Assembly (NCBI GenBank): GCA_958295905.1
Contig: OY282382.1
Location: forward strand, 868,001-932,000
Length of the DNA: 64,000 nt
Source of the DNA: an uncultured Vicinamibacterales bacterium
Lineage (GTDB): Bacteria; Acidobacteriota; Vicinamibacteria; Vicinamibacterales; UBA8438
Direction: 5' to 3'
Every line of letters begins with the position of its first letter. Within the stretch, counting starts at the first letter, position 1. Both the position numbers and the translations under genes were made by a program. Of this stretch, positions 26,711-34,905 are shown piece after piece. The notes beneath the pieces were generated by a model. The model was not told where the DNA came from. It saw nothing but the letters and a program-made list of their open reading frames with translations, and searched no databases.

Positions 26711-26743
26711 ACCGATGATCCACCGAGTGTCGGTGCTCGGCAT
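26702..26743 (-). pseudogene. Truncated start of the coiled-coil protein gene
   Basis: Twelve codons (MPSTDTRWIIGTL) match the start of the coiled-coil gene at 14559-14807 with two changes, then homology ends at a family B repeat. The upstream 137 bp (26744-26880) also match. Here the fragment lies on the 3' side of ATPase B, whereas the intact gene lies on the 5' side of ATPase A, so the module was rearranged. Confidence 0.7.
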
Positions 26744-27079
26744 GAGGTCTCCAGGTCCTTCGGGCCAAGAGACGGCCCGGCCCACGGATCTGCGCCCGGT
26801 CGGGTCCGGGCATGGTCGCTCTTATCGTCAATCTATCACGGTGCCCGGCGGTCTAGTAGGACCAGACCGGGCTCGCACCTCGTGGACAGGCGGCCGCTGG
26901 GGAGCGAACCGCCTGCACCGCATGGAATCGGCATTGTGTACAGTCCCCGCCCACGATTGGGCTTGACCCTTCGCCGGTGACGGCGTCCCACCCTTTGCGA
27001 CTGATGACAATCTTGCGCCCGCAGGGGCCGCCAACACGGCCCAACCTGCCTCGAACCAGATCCGTCACGCCACGCAGCC
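26744..27079. other. Duplicated and unexplained intergenic sequence
   Basis: 26744-26880 matches the region upstream of the intact coiled-coil gene (14808-14925). From 26881 to about 27060 nothing is recognised. The last 20 bp before ATPase B's stop match the equivalent position after ATPase A (CGTCACGCCACGCAGCC). Confidence 0.5.
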
Positions 27080-28702
27080 CTACAGCCTCCAGACCATCAC
27101 CCCGCGCCCGTCCCGCCGGCGACCGCTTCCATCCGCCCCGCCGCCGCCGTCCCGGCGGTCCTCACTACGGCGGTCGATCACCACCAGATGCCCTTCCTCC
27201 GCCCCGCACTTCGCCATGTAGCCCAACGTCTGCTCCACGCCCTGCTCGACCGTCCCCGCGGGGCTCTTGCGGTCCGCATCCCGCAGCACCTTGCATTCGA
27301 CCACGAACCGCTCCCACAGATCCGACGGCTGACCCGCCTCCCGCGGCCACAGCACCAGCAGGTCCGTCCGACCGCGTCCCAGCCCGTACTCCCGCTCGAT
27401 GCGGCCGCCCCCGTTCACCACCCGCTGCAGGTACGACTGCAGGATGAGCTGCGGACCGGCCTCCCGGTAGTCGCCCAGATGGTCGAGCCAGTGCTCCGCG
27501 TGCTCCCCGAAGAACGTGCCGAACGCCGTCAGCAGCTTCGTCATGTTCAGACGGCCCTCGCCGTCCACGTACCACGCCACCTGCAGGTCCAGGCTGTCCT
27601 GCAGCACGTAGCCCAGCTCCCGCGGCACCACCTCGGCGTAGATCGGGTTCGCCATGCGCGGCGGCGAATCCGGCGCGAGCAGCCCCAGGTCGCGCGCATA
27701 CTCCAGGTCGCGGGCATGGTGCCGCACCTCGCCGCCGCTCAGGAGGGGCTCGACGACGCGCCGCACCCGCGCCTCCTCCAGCTTGTGCGCCAACTGGTCC
27801 ATGTGCGTGCGCCGCGACAGGACGAGCGCTTCCCGGGCCGCGTAGACGTCGTCCACTTCAATGGCCCGCGAGCGGTCCCTTCCCGCCTTGTTGTCGAAGC
27901 ACGCCTCCGCGCACAGCGCGTTCACCAGCCACGGCTGGCCCCGGGTCTGCGTCCACACCGCCTCCAGCGCCGCCGCCGAGAAGCGCTGGCCGGTCTCCTC
28001 GGTGTGCTGCGCCATCAGCGCCCGCGTCTCGGCCTCGGTGAAGTCGCCCATGCGCAAGGACTTCGCGGCGACGTTGAACGGGCTGCCGCCGGCGATGACC
28101 TCCCCGGCGCTCGACCGGATGCGGTAGTCGCGGATGTCGCGCACCCCGCACAGCACCACGCTCTGCGGAAAGCCCTCGGGACGCCTCTGGTAGCCGGCGC
28201 GGAGCTGGCGCAGCACCGAGAGCAGGGTGTCGCCGACCAGCGAGTCGATCTCGTCCACCAGCAGCACCAGCGGCGTCGGGTCGGCCCGGCACCAGCGGGC
28301 GAGCAGCACGTTGAGAGCGCTTTCCGGCCCCATCGACGCCAGGACGTCCTGCCACACGCTGCCGGGGTAGTCGTCGCCCAGCTCCTGCGCATTCTCGGCC
28401 AAGCTGCCCAGAATGGCGCGAATGCCGCGCGCCACATCGTCGCGCGCCACCTGGGCGGGTTCGACGTTCACGTCCACGCAGCGGAAGTTGCCGGCCTCGC
28501 CGCGGTTGAGCAGGTCGCGCAGGGCGATCAGCGCAGAGGTCTTGCCGGTCTGGCGCGGCGCGTGCAATACAAAATAGTGTTCCGCCCGAATCAGGGCCAG
28601 GAGCTCGTCGACGTCCACGCGGTTCAATGGCTGGATGGCGTAGTGCTTGTCCGGGCGTACCGGTCCTGCGGTGTTGAAGAAGCGCATGGGCCGATTAACC
28701 AA
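27080..28702 (-). CDS. AAA+ ATPase with C-terminal PD-(D/E)XK-like nuclease domain, paralogue B
   Basis: A 540-residue paralogue of 12880-14523 with the same motifs: HAPRQTGKTS, LVLLVDEIDSL, GRTDLLVLWP and FVVECKVL. From RRPEGFPQSVV to the C-terminus only about six residue changes separate the two proteins. The first 170 residues differ at about one position in five, concentrated between the two Walker motifs (RGIRAILGSLAENAQELGDD here, RGIRAVLSGLAMNARRLGDS in A). This mosaic pattern suggests gene conversion of the 3' part. The start is an ATG; the upstream region differs from that of paralogue A and contains a nucleotidyltransferase remnant. Confidence 0.82.
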   Translation of the reverse strand: MVNRPMRFFNTAGPVRPDKHYAIQPLNRVDVDELLALIRAEHYFVLHAPRQTGKTSALIALRDLLNRGEAGNFRCVDVNVEPAQVARDDVARGIRAILGSLAENAQELGDDYPGSVWQDVLASMGPESALNVLLARWCRADPTPLVLLVDEIDSLVGDTLLSVLRQLRAGYQRRPEGFPQSVVLCGVRDIRDYRIRSSAGEVIAGGSPFNVAAKSLRMGDFTEAETRALMAQHTEETGQRFSAAALEAVWTQTRGQPWLVNALCAEACFDNKAGRDRSRAIEVDDVYAAREALVLSRRTHMDQLAHKLEEARVRRVVEPLLSGGEVRHHARDLEYARDLGLLAPDSPPRMANPIYAEVVPRELGYVLQDSLDLQVAWYVDGEGRLNMTKLLTAFGTFFGEHAEHWLDHLGDYREAGPQLILQSYLQRVVNGGGRIEREYGLGRGRTDLLVLWPREAGQPSDLWERFVVECKVLRDADRKSPAGTVEQGVEQTLGYMAKCGAEEGHLVVIDRRSEDRRDGGGGADGSGRRRDGRGVMVWRL

Positions 28703-28734
28703 CTTCGCGTTGACTGCCCGCGTTCCACCACGCG

Positions 28735-28929
28735 GTACTGGATGGGCGGCTTGCGGTAGATCCGGACCGCCGCTTTCTCTGGTGACACTTGTCCTTCACG
28801 ACATGAGATCCAGATCGCGGTGGGCATTCATCTCTCCCGGAGCGGCGGAGCCGAACAGCATGATCTTCTCCGGTGCCACGGCGTCGACGATGCCCGCTAA
28901 ACGATGCTGTCGAGCATTTCTCGATCCAT
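28735..28929 (-). pseudogene. Remnant of an MNT-type nucleotidyltransferase (antitoxin-like)
   Basis: From the ATG at 28927-28929 the minus strand reads MDREMLDSIV, then a stop and frame change into AGIVDAVAPEKIMLFGSAAP and HRDLDLM, then another frame change into AAVRIYRK. Together these rebuild the minimal nucleotidyltransferase GS-x(8-10)-DxD motif region of MntA-like proteins, which commonly pair with HEPN toxins. At least two frameshifts and no partner make it non-functional. Confidence 0.7.
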
Positions 28930-29213
28930 CCTCGTGATTATGCGGCACCGGTCGGCGCGACGGCAATCGCGGCGGGGCGCCCGCCGGTGTCGCGTGGCGC
29001 GCCGGCCGGGCCGGCCCCGTCCCGACCGGCCCCTCGGGCGGCTCCCCGGCTCGGATGGATTCGCGGTGGGCTCCCAGGCGCCGCGCTTGCGGAGCCGCGG
29101 GGGCTTGTGGCGCAACGTGGGGAGCCGCGGGACGCTCTCGTCCTCCACCGGACGGGCCACCCGTTTCGCGGACGTCGAAGCCGGGACGCCCCGCGTACCG
29201 CCCCGGAAGACCT
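28930..29213. other. Intergenic region without recognised features
   Basis: About 280 bp of GC-rich sequence between the nucleotidyltransferase remnant and the 3' end of the HTH-TOBE gene. Nothing was identified. Confidence 0.4.
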
Positions 29214-29654
29214 TCAAGGCCGGCGCTCGTTCCCCGGCGCCTCCTTCGCAATCATCACCTCGGTCGCCTTGATCAGCGCCGTCGCCTCGTCCCCGCGTTT
29301 CAATCCCAGCTCGTCGACGGCGTCGCGGGTGATGACCGCGGTCAGCCACTGGTCGCCGATGCGGAGGCGCACCTGGGCGACGAGGCCCTCGCGCCGCACC
29401 TCGTCGACGATGCCCTGGAGGCGGTTGCGGCCGCTGATGCGCACGAGCACGCCGCCGCCCCGGATGCCGCCCCTGGTGCGGGTGGGCGGCCGGTCGGTGC
29501 GGGCGAGCAGGCGCTCGATTTCGGCTTCGGCGATGCGGTGGTGTCCGCCGGCGGTGCGGGTGGTGCGGACGCCGCCGCGGTAGATCCAGTGCTTGAGCGT
29601 CGAGTAGCCGATGCCGAGACGTTCTGCCGCTTGCCGCACCGTCAGCGTGGCCAT
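29214..29654 (-). CDS. HTH-TOBE molybdate-responsive regulator
   Basis: A 146-residue protein. Residues 1 to about 55 are an excisionase/MerR-like winged helix (LTVRQAAERLGIGYSTLKHW, TAGGHHRIAEAEIERLL). Residues about 70-135 form a Mop/TOBE domain (ISGRNRLQGIVDEVRREGLV, LTAVITRDAVDELGLKRGDEATALIKATEVMI). TOBE domains bind molybdate or tungstate, so this is a one-component regulator, probably of the divergent modABC operon. The 106-bp gap between them holds an inverted repeat. The neighbouring ModC lacks a TOBE domain, so sensing may rest in this protein alone. Confidence 0.9.
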   Translation of the reverse strand: MATLTVRQAAERLGIGYSTLKHWIYRGGVRTTRTAGGHHRIAEAEIERLLARTDRPPTRTRGGIRGGGVLVRISGRNRLQGIVDEVRREGLVAQVRLRIGDQWLTAVITRDAVDELGLKRGDEATALIKATEVMIAKEAPGNERRP

Positions 29655-29711
29655 TCCGCTGCCGCCTCTGCCCGTCCGGATCGCAGGTTGTCCGGCGTGG
29701 GCCGTTGAAAT

Positions 29712-29735
29712 CGATTTGAATCGTTTGTCAAATCG
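29712..29735. promoter_or_regulatory. Inverted-repeat operator candidate in the mod divergent promoter
   Basis: CGATTTGA (29712-29719) and TCAAATCG (29728-29735) form a perfect 8-bp inverted repeat with an 8-bp spacer. Overlapping direct repeats ATTTGAATC and AATTGAATC extend it to 29743. It lies in the only AT-rich patch of the gap, between the regulator and modA. Confidence 0.6.
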
Positions 29736-29760
29736 AATTGAATCATACTATATTGCGCAG

Positions 29761-30663
29761 ATGATTGGCTGGCGGATGGTCTCGGGCGGTGCGGATGGTG
29801 CGCGCTCGCGGCATGGGGCCGAAGAACGGGAAGCGACTGCGGGGGACGGCCGGCGGGCGGCCGCGCGGGTGACGGGGGTTCCGGGGTTCATCGCCGCCGC
29901 GGTGCTCTCGGCCTGCGGGGGTTCGGGAACATCGCCGCCCGACGGGGTGCGGGTGTCGGCGGCGGTCAGCCTGACGGAGCCGCTGGATCAGGTGGCGCGC
30001 GACTTCGAACGCGGGACCGGCGCCGCGGTCGAGTTGAACTTGGCCGGCTCCAGCACCCTGGCCACGCAGATCCTGGCCGGGGCGCCGGTCGATCTCTTCA
30101 TCAGCGCCGACGAGCGGCAGATGGACCGCGTGGCGGCGGAATCGCTGGTCGACGCGGGCACGCGGGTGGTGCTGCTGTCGAACCGGCTCGCGGTGGTGGT
30201 GTCGGCGGGCGGGGCCCCCGTGCCGAGCAGCCCCGCCGAGCTGCGGGCCGAGGCGTTCCGGCGCATCGCCATCGGCGATCCGGCCGGCGTGCCCGCCGGG
30301 GTCTATGCCCGCAGGTACCTGACGGCGCTCGACCTGTGGGACCCGTTGGCCCCCCGCATCGTGCCGACCCGCAGCGTCCGGGCCGCGCTGGCCGTGGTCG
30401 AGGCGGGCGACGCCGACGCCGGCATCGTCTACCGGACCGACGCGCTCTCGTCGGACGGCGTCGCCGTCGCGTTCGAGGTGCCGGACGACGAGGGGCCGGC
30501 CATCGGCTATCCGGCCGCGATTCTCGCGGATGCCCCGAACCGGGCGGGGGCGGCGCGGTTCCTCGCCCATCTCCAGCGCCCGGCCGCCCGCGGGGCGTTC
30601 CGGCAGGCCGGTTTCATCGTGCCGGCGCCGTCGCCCGCCGCCGACCGGCCCGCCGCGCCATGA
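29761..30663 (+). CDS. modA: Molybdate ABC transporter substrate-binding lipoprotein
   Basis: Periplasmic binding protein for molybdate or tungstate. After the signal (lipobox VLSAC) the mature part shows VSAAVSLTEPLDQVARDFER, the LAGSSTLATQILAGAPVDLF oxyanion-binding loop and FISADERQMDRV, then AIGDPAGVPAGVYARRYL and DADAGIVYRTDAL, all typical of ModA. The ATG at 29761 is used, but it makes a 40-residue arginine-rich leader before the hydrophobic signal; a GTG at 29869, just before the signal segment, is the likelier real start. The stop overlaps modB by 4 bp. Confidence 0.93.
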   Translation: MIGWRMVSGGADGARSRHGAEEREATAGDGRRAAARVTGVPGFIAAAVLSACGGSGTSPPDGVRVSAAVSLTEPLDQVARDFERGTGAAVELNLAGSSTLATQILAGAPVDLFISADERQMDRVAAESLVDAGTRVVLLSNRLAVVVSAGGAPVPSSPAELRAEAFRRIAIGDPAGVPAGVYARRYLTALDLWDPLAPRIVPTRSVRAALAVVEAGDADAGIVYRTDALSSDGVAVAFEVPDDEGPAIGYPAAILADAPNRAGAARFLAHLQRPAARGAFRQAGFIVPAPSPAADRPAAP

Positions 30664-31310
30664 ACGAGGTACTCTCCGTCGCCGGGTTCACGGCGGGCAT
30701 GGCCGCCCTCGCCACCGCCGTCATGCTGCCTCCCGGCCTCGCCGTCGCGTGGGTGCTGGCCCGCCGCCGTTTCCCGGGGCACGCGGCGCTCGATACCCTG
30801 GTGTCGCTGCCCCTGGTGCTTCCGCCGGTGGCGACCGGGCTGATCCTCGTCACCGTTCTGGGGCGTCGGGGCGTGCTCGGGGGGCTGCTCGAACGGATGG
30901 GCCTCGAGGTGATGTTCACCTGGCGGGCGGTGGTGGTGGCGATGGCGGTGATGGGCCTGCCGCTGCTCGTGCGTTCGGCGCGGGCGGGGTTCGAGCAGGT
31001 GGACCGGCGCTACGAGCAGATCGCGGCGACGCTGGGGGCGCGGCCGTCGCGGGTCTTCTTCACGGTGAGCCTGCCCCTGGCCCGTCGCGGGGTGCTCGCG
31101 GGGGCGCTGCTGGGGTTCTCGCGGGCGTTGGGCGAATTCGGGGCGACGATCATGGTGGCCGGCGCCCTGCCGGGCACGCGGACCATCGCGGTGGCCATCT
31201 ACACCTACACCGAGACCGGCCAGGACGCCGCCGCCGCGGTGATGCTGGCGGTGTCGGCGGCCATCGCGTTCGGCGCCCTCCTGGCGTCGAACCGGCTGAC
31301 GGCGGCATGA
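30660..31310 (+). CDS. modB: Molybdate ABC transporter permease
   Basis: A 216-residue inner-membrane permease with five to six hydrophobic segments. The ABC-interaction (EAA) loop is visible in YEQIAATLGARPSRVFFTVS, and the family segment LGFSRALGEFGATIMVAGA follows. It overlaps modA (ATGA) and modC (ATGA), so all three are translationally coupled. Confidence 0.95.
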   Translation: MNEVLSVAGFTAGMAALATAVMLPPGLAVAWVLARRRFPGHAALDTLVSLPLVLPPVATGLILVTVLGRRGVLGGLLERMGLEVMFTWRAVVVAMAVMGLPLLVRSARAGFEQVDRRYEQIAATLGARPSRVFFTVSLPLARRGVLAGALLGFSRALGEFGATIMVAGALPGTRTIAVAIYTYTETGQDAAAAVMLAVSAAIAFGALLASNRLTAA

Positions 31311-31975
31311 CCGGCGAGGCGCCGGCCCCCGGCCCCATCACCCTCGACTTCGCCCTGCGCCAGGGCGGCTTCGCGCTCGAGATGCGCGAGCGCATCAAGG
31401 CCCGGGTCGTCGCCCTGTTCGGCCCGTCGGGGGCCGGCAAGACGACGGCGCTCGAGTCGATCGCCGGCCTGCGCCGGCCGCGGCGCGGCGTCATCCGCAT
31501 CGGCGAGCGCACCCTCTTCGACGCCGGGGCCGGGGTGGACGTGCCCTGCCACCTCCGGCGCGTCGGTTACGTGCCCCAGGACCTCGCCCTCTTCCCCCAC
31601 ATGAACGTGCGGCGCAACATCCTCTACGGCGCGGCGGCGGGACCGGGGGGCGGCTTCGACCACGTCATCGCCCTGCTCGAGCTCGGCCCCCTGCTCGATC
31701 GCGGCGTCGCCGGCCTCTCCGGCGGAGAGCGCCAGCGGGTCGCCCTCGCCCGCGCGCTGGCCGCGTCGCCGGCGCTCCTGCTGCTCGACGAGCCCCTCGC
31801 CGCCCTCGACGCCGCTCTGCGCTCGCGCATCCTGCCGTATCTGGAGCGCATCCGCGACGAGCTGGCGACGCCCATGATCTACGTGTCCCACGCCGAGGCC
31901 GAGGTGCGCGCCCTCGCCGACCGGGTGGTGGTGCTCGACGGCGGCCGCGTCCTGCGATCCGGGGCCGGCCTGTGA
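31307..31975 (+). CDS. modC: Molybdate ABC transporter ATP-binding protein, short form
   Basis: A 222-residue ATPase with Walker A GPSGAGKTT, Q-loop VGYVPQDLALFP, signature LSGGERQRVALARAL, Walker B LLLLDEPLAALD and H-loop YVSHAEAEV. Typical ModC proteins are about 350 residues with a C-terminal TOBE regulatory domain; here the protein ends right after the ATPase domain at VLRSGAGL. The upstream HTH-TOBE regulator provides a separate TOBE domain. Confidence 0.94.
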   Translation: MTGEAPAPGPITLDFALRQGGFALEMRERIKARVVALFGPSGAGKTTALESIAGLRRPRRGVIRIGERTLFDAGAGVDVPCHLRRVGYVPQDLALFPHMNVRRNILYGAAAGPGGGFDHVIALLELGPLLDRGVAGLSGGERQRVALARALAASPALLLLDEPLAALDAALRSRILPYLERIRDELATPMIYVSHAEAEVRALADRVVVLDGGRVLRSGAGL

Positions 31976-32037
31976 CCCGCCCGGCGCGGCCCCTCCAGCC
32001 GACCCCTCGGTTGCCGCGCGGTAGTAGGATCTCGATC

Positions 32038-32568
32038 ATGCCGCCCGGGATTGTGAGAGGCGGTGCCGGGCGCGGCCTGCTGATCGTGCTCGGCGGTCTT
32101 CCCGGTGCGGGAAAGTCCACCGTGGCCGCCGCCCTGGCGCAACGGATCGGCGCCCTGCATCTGCGCATCGACACCATTGAGCAGGCGATGCGCAACTTCG
32201 GTGTCGAGGTCCGCGGTCCCGAGGGGTATCTGGTGGCGTGCGACGTGGCCGAGGACAACCTGCGGCTCGGACGCACGGTCATCGCCGACTCGGTCAATCC
32301 ACTGGCAGTCACCCGCGAGCTCTGGCGTTCCGCCGGTACCCGCGCCGGGGCGGCGCTGGCGGAGATCGAGCTGGTTTGCAGCGATGCCGCCGAGCATCGC
32401 CGGCGCGTCGAGTCGCGCACGGTGACGATCTCCGGCCTCGTGCCGCCCACTTGGCAGCAGGTGCTGGAGCGCGAGTACCACGCCTGGGCGACGGCCACGA
32501 TCGTCGACACGGCGGATCGGGAGGTCGATGAGACCGTGGAGCAGGTAGCGCGGCAGCTCCCGCGTTGA
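32038..32568 (+). CDS. P-loop kinase-like protein (zeta/chloramphenicol-phosphotransferase-like)
   Basis: A 176-residue protein with Walker A LGGLPGAGKSTVA near the N-terminus, an RIDTIEQAM segment matching the substrate/metal Asp of small kinases, and a VIADSVNPLAVTREL motif equivalent to the Walker B region. Relatives include zeta toxin-like and gluconate/shikimate-kinase-like AAA_33 proteins. The substrate is not known. The ATG at 32038 has AGGATC before it; an in-frame GTG overlaps the modC stop and could extend the protein by 22 residues. No epsilon-type antitoxin gene is adjacent, so a toxin role is not supported. Confidence 0.8.
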   Translation: MPPGIVRGGAGRGLLIVLGGLPGAGKSTVAAALAQRIGALHLRIDTIEQAMRNFGVEVRGPEGYLVACDVAEDNLRLGRTVIADSVNPLAVTRELWRSAGTRAGAALAEIELVCSDAAEHRRRVESRTVTISGLVPPTWQQVLEREYHAWATATIVDTADREVDETVEQVARQLPR

Positions 32569-32748
32569 TCCGCCGCAGTGGCGCTACTGGTGCCGCGCGC
32601 ATGCCCGACTCCGCGCAGCCCGCCGGATGTGCTATCCGAGTTCGCGGCACGTCTGTCAGTCCGAGCGAATGCAAGGCCGGGGCGGCCCGGATTCTGCTCC
32701 GGGACGCGGCGCGGCCGGTTCTGAACCGGCGCGACCGGAGGCCGCCGC

Positions 32749-34050
32749 CTACACCCCGATGCCGAGCACGCTGAACAGCAGCCAGGACACCAGGCCGCCG
32801 ACCACGGTCATCGACAACCCCCACGCCATCAGCTTGTTGAACAGGTCGCGGGTGTCCACGCTGGGGTGGGCGGCGGCCATGCACAGGGCGCCGAGGGTCG
32901 ACAGCGGCGACACGTCGACGAGGTGCCCGCCGACGTTCATCGCCGAGGCGAGGGCGATCGGCTCCACCGACAGCCGCTGCCCGAGCTCGGCTACGGTGGG
33001 CAGGAACGCGGGCAGCACCACGCCCGAGGTGCTGCTGTAGATCGAGATGAACCCGGTCGACGCGGCCATGATGAACGTGGGGGCGATGGCGGCGGGGCGC
33101 TCGATGAGGTCGGTGAACAGGTCGAGCCCGCCGGTTGCGCCGAGCACCTCGATGAGCACGGTGACCCCGCACACCATCATGATCACCCGCCACGGCATGA
33201 TCTTCACCGCCTCGAGCTCGTCGCCGGCCTTCAGCAGGCTCAGCAGCACCGCGCCCGCGAACGCCCCGAGGCCGACGTCGACGTCGAAGAAGATGACGCT
33301 CACGATCAGCGTCGCGATCACCGTCAGGGTCACGAGATGCGTCCGCGAGAACGTGACGCCGCCGGCGCCGCCGCCCTCGGTCCCGTCGCTCGACGGCACG
33401 TCCACCGCCCCCGCGTGGTAGCGGCCGAGCAGCTTCAGGCCGCCGAACGCGAAGTAGGCGGTGAACACCACGACGGTGTGCGCCATCATGTTGTTCAGGT
33501 AGTTGTACAGCTCGTACCCGCCCATGCCGAACTGTTCCATCACGCCGTTGACGATGACCCCGGTCGGGGCGATGGGAGAGAGCGACCCCGCGTTGGCGCC
33601 CATGCCGACCATGATCGCCATGAGGAACGCCGGCACCCCCACCTGTCCCGCCACCGCCATCGCCATCGGGGCGATGATCGCGGTCGACGCGATGTTGCCC
33701 GGCCCGATCGACGCCAGCAGGAACGCGAGCAGGAAGAACATCATCGGCATGACGCCGACGTTGCCGCGGGCGTAGCTGACGGCCCGCTGGGCCACCCGGT
33801 CGAGGGTGCCGTTGAGCTGGGCCAGCGAGAACAGCAGGGTGACGCCGGCCAGGGTCAGGAAGAGCCGGGCGGGGAATCCCGCCATCACCTCGCGCGCGCT
33901 CATGCCGGCGGCGTAGACGCCCACGAGCCACGCGAGCGAAATGGCCAGGAAGCCGACGTGCAGCCGGATCGTGCAGCTGACGACGATGGCCGCCGCGAGG
34001 GCGCCGAGGGAGACGGCCGCGACCGGGTCTACCGAGCTGAACAGGTCCAT
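32749..34050 (-). CDS. SLC13/MatC-like anion or dicarboxylate transporter
   Basis: A 433-residue protein with about eleven hydrophobic segments. It is similar to MatC (malonate/dicarboxylate carrier) and the DASS/ion-transporter superfamily: LNGTLDRVAQRAVSYARGN, LASIGPGNIASTAIIAPMAM, GMGANAGSLSPIAPTGVIVN, and a repeated second half with FISIYSSTSGVVLPAFLPTV. The paired GANAGSLSPIAPTG and ISIYSSTSG loops resemble the SNT-type substrate-binding tips. The substrate is probably a di- or tricarboxylate; it is not determined. It stands alone between convergent and divergent neighbours. Confidence 0.82.
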   Translation of the reverse strand: MDLFSSVDPVAAVSLGALAAAIVVSCTIRLHVGFLAISLAWLVGVYAAGMSAREVMAGFPARLFLTLAGVTLLFSLAQLNGTLDRVAQRAVSYARGNVGVMPMMFFLLAFLLASIGPGNIASTAIIAPMAMAVAGQVGVPAFLMAIMVGMGANAGSLSPIAPTGVIVNGVMEQFGMGGYELYNYLNNMMAHTVVVFTAYFAFGGLKLLGRYHAGAVDVPSSDGTEGGGAGGVTFSRTHLVTLTVIATLIVSVIFFDVDVGLGAFAGAVLLSLLKAGDELEAVKIMPWRVIMMVCGVTVLIEVLGATGGLDLFTDLIERPAAIAPTFIMAASTGFISIYSSTSGVVLPAFLPTVAELGQRLSVEPIALASAMNVGGHLVDVSPLSTLGALCMAAAHPSVDTRDLFNKLMAWGLSMTVVGGLVSWLLFSVLGIGV

Positions 34051-34295
34051 GGCGGGCGATCATATCGCGGATGCCGGCGCGCGCCCGGCGGGCCGGGCGT
34101 CCGGGAGCCCGTGGTCCGTACCGCGCGCGCATCGAGATGGGCGGGGGCGCCGGCGGCCCGTATTCCACTTCCACGCGCGTGATGCGCGTTGGTCGAATGC
34201 CGGCGGGGCCCGCGACTCGAGCTTCCGGTACGCCCCCGGCGCCCCCCGGGGTTGACCGCGCGCCGCGGCCGGGCCATCCTCATGACGGCCGGCCG

Positions 34296-34745
34296 ATGTT
34301 CCTTTATCTCGCCCACCACGGAGACGCGCTCGGACCGGGGCAGGACCCCCGGCGGCCCCTGTCGCCCCGCGGGCGCGCGCAGGCCGACGCCCTCTCGGCA
34401 CAGGCGGCGGCGCGGGGGGTGCGCCCCGCCGCCGTCTGGCACAGCGGCAAGCTGCGGGCCCGCCAGACGGCCGAGGCGTACTGGCGCGCCTGCAACCCGC
34501 TGGCGGAGTACGCGGCCACGCGCTGGGCGCAACCCGACGATCCGCCGCGGCTCGCCGACCTGCTCGAGGTCGAGACGCGCGACGTGATGCTGGTGGGCCA
34601 CCTGCCGCATCTCGACCGGCTGCTGCGTCAACTGGTGTCCGGCGACGAGAGCCTGCCGACGTTTCCCGTGAACGGGCTGGTGGCGGTCGAGCGCGGCGGG
34701 GCGGGGTGGGTCGAGCGCTGGCGTCTCGCGGCGCCGCCGGCATGA
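34296..34745 (+). CDS. SixA-like phosphohistidine phosphatase (histidine phosphatase superfamily)
   Basis: A 149-residue single-domain protein. The family's N-terminal catalytic motif is LAHHGDA rather than the usual RHG: the nucleophilic His is kept, but the preceding Arg is His. RARQTAEAYW and VMLVGHLPHLDRLL, with the second catalytic His, are intact. SixA proteins remove phosphate from phosphohistidine in HPt domains; some relatives also carry Gln or other residues before HG, so activity is still plausible. The ATG at 34296 starts the first beta strand. Confidence 0.85.
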   Translation: MFLYLAHHGDALGPGQDPRRPLSPRGRAQADALSAQAAARGVRPAAVWHSGKLRARQTAEAYWRACNPLAEYAATRWAQPDDPPRLADLLEVETRDVMLVGHLPHLDRLLRQLVSGDESLPTFPVNGLVAVERGGAGWVERWRLAAPPA

Positions 34746-34905
34746 GCCGGTCTCTTCGGCGGCGTATCCGAAACGTCGGCGTCGTTGCCGGCGCCTGCCG
34801 GGCCGCTGCGGGACTCGGGCGCCGAGGGCGCCGCCATGAGGCTTCGGTGTCGGGCGCGCGCCCGCGCCGGGCCGCGCCGCCGGCGTGAGGGGGGTCGGCC
34901 GGCGG

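Noticed and set aside
32038-32568. Zeta-type toxin of a toxin-antitoxin pair
   Set aside because: Only the P-loop and general kinase features are visible and there is no adjacent antitoxin gene; described as a kinase-like protein instead.
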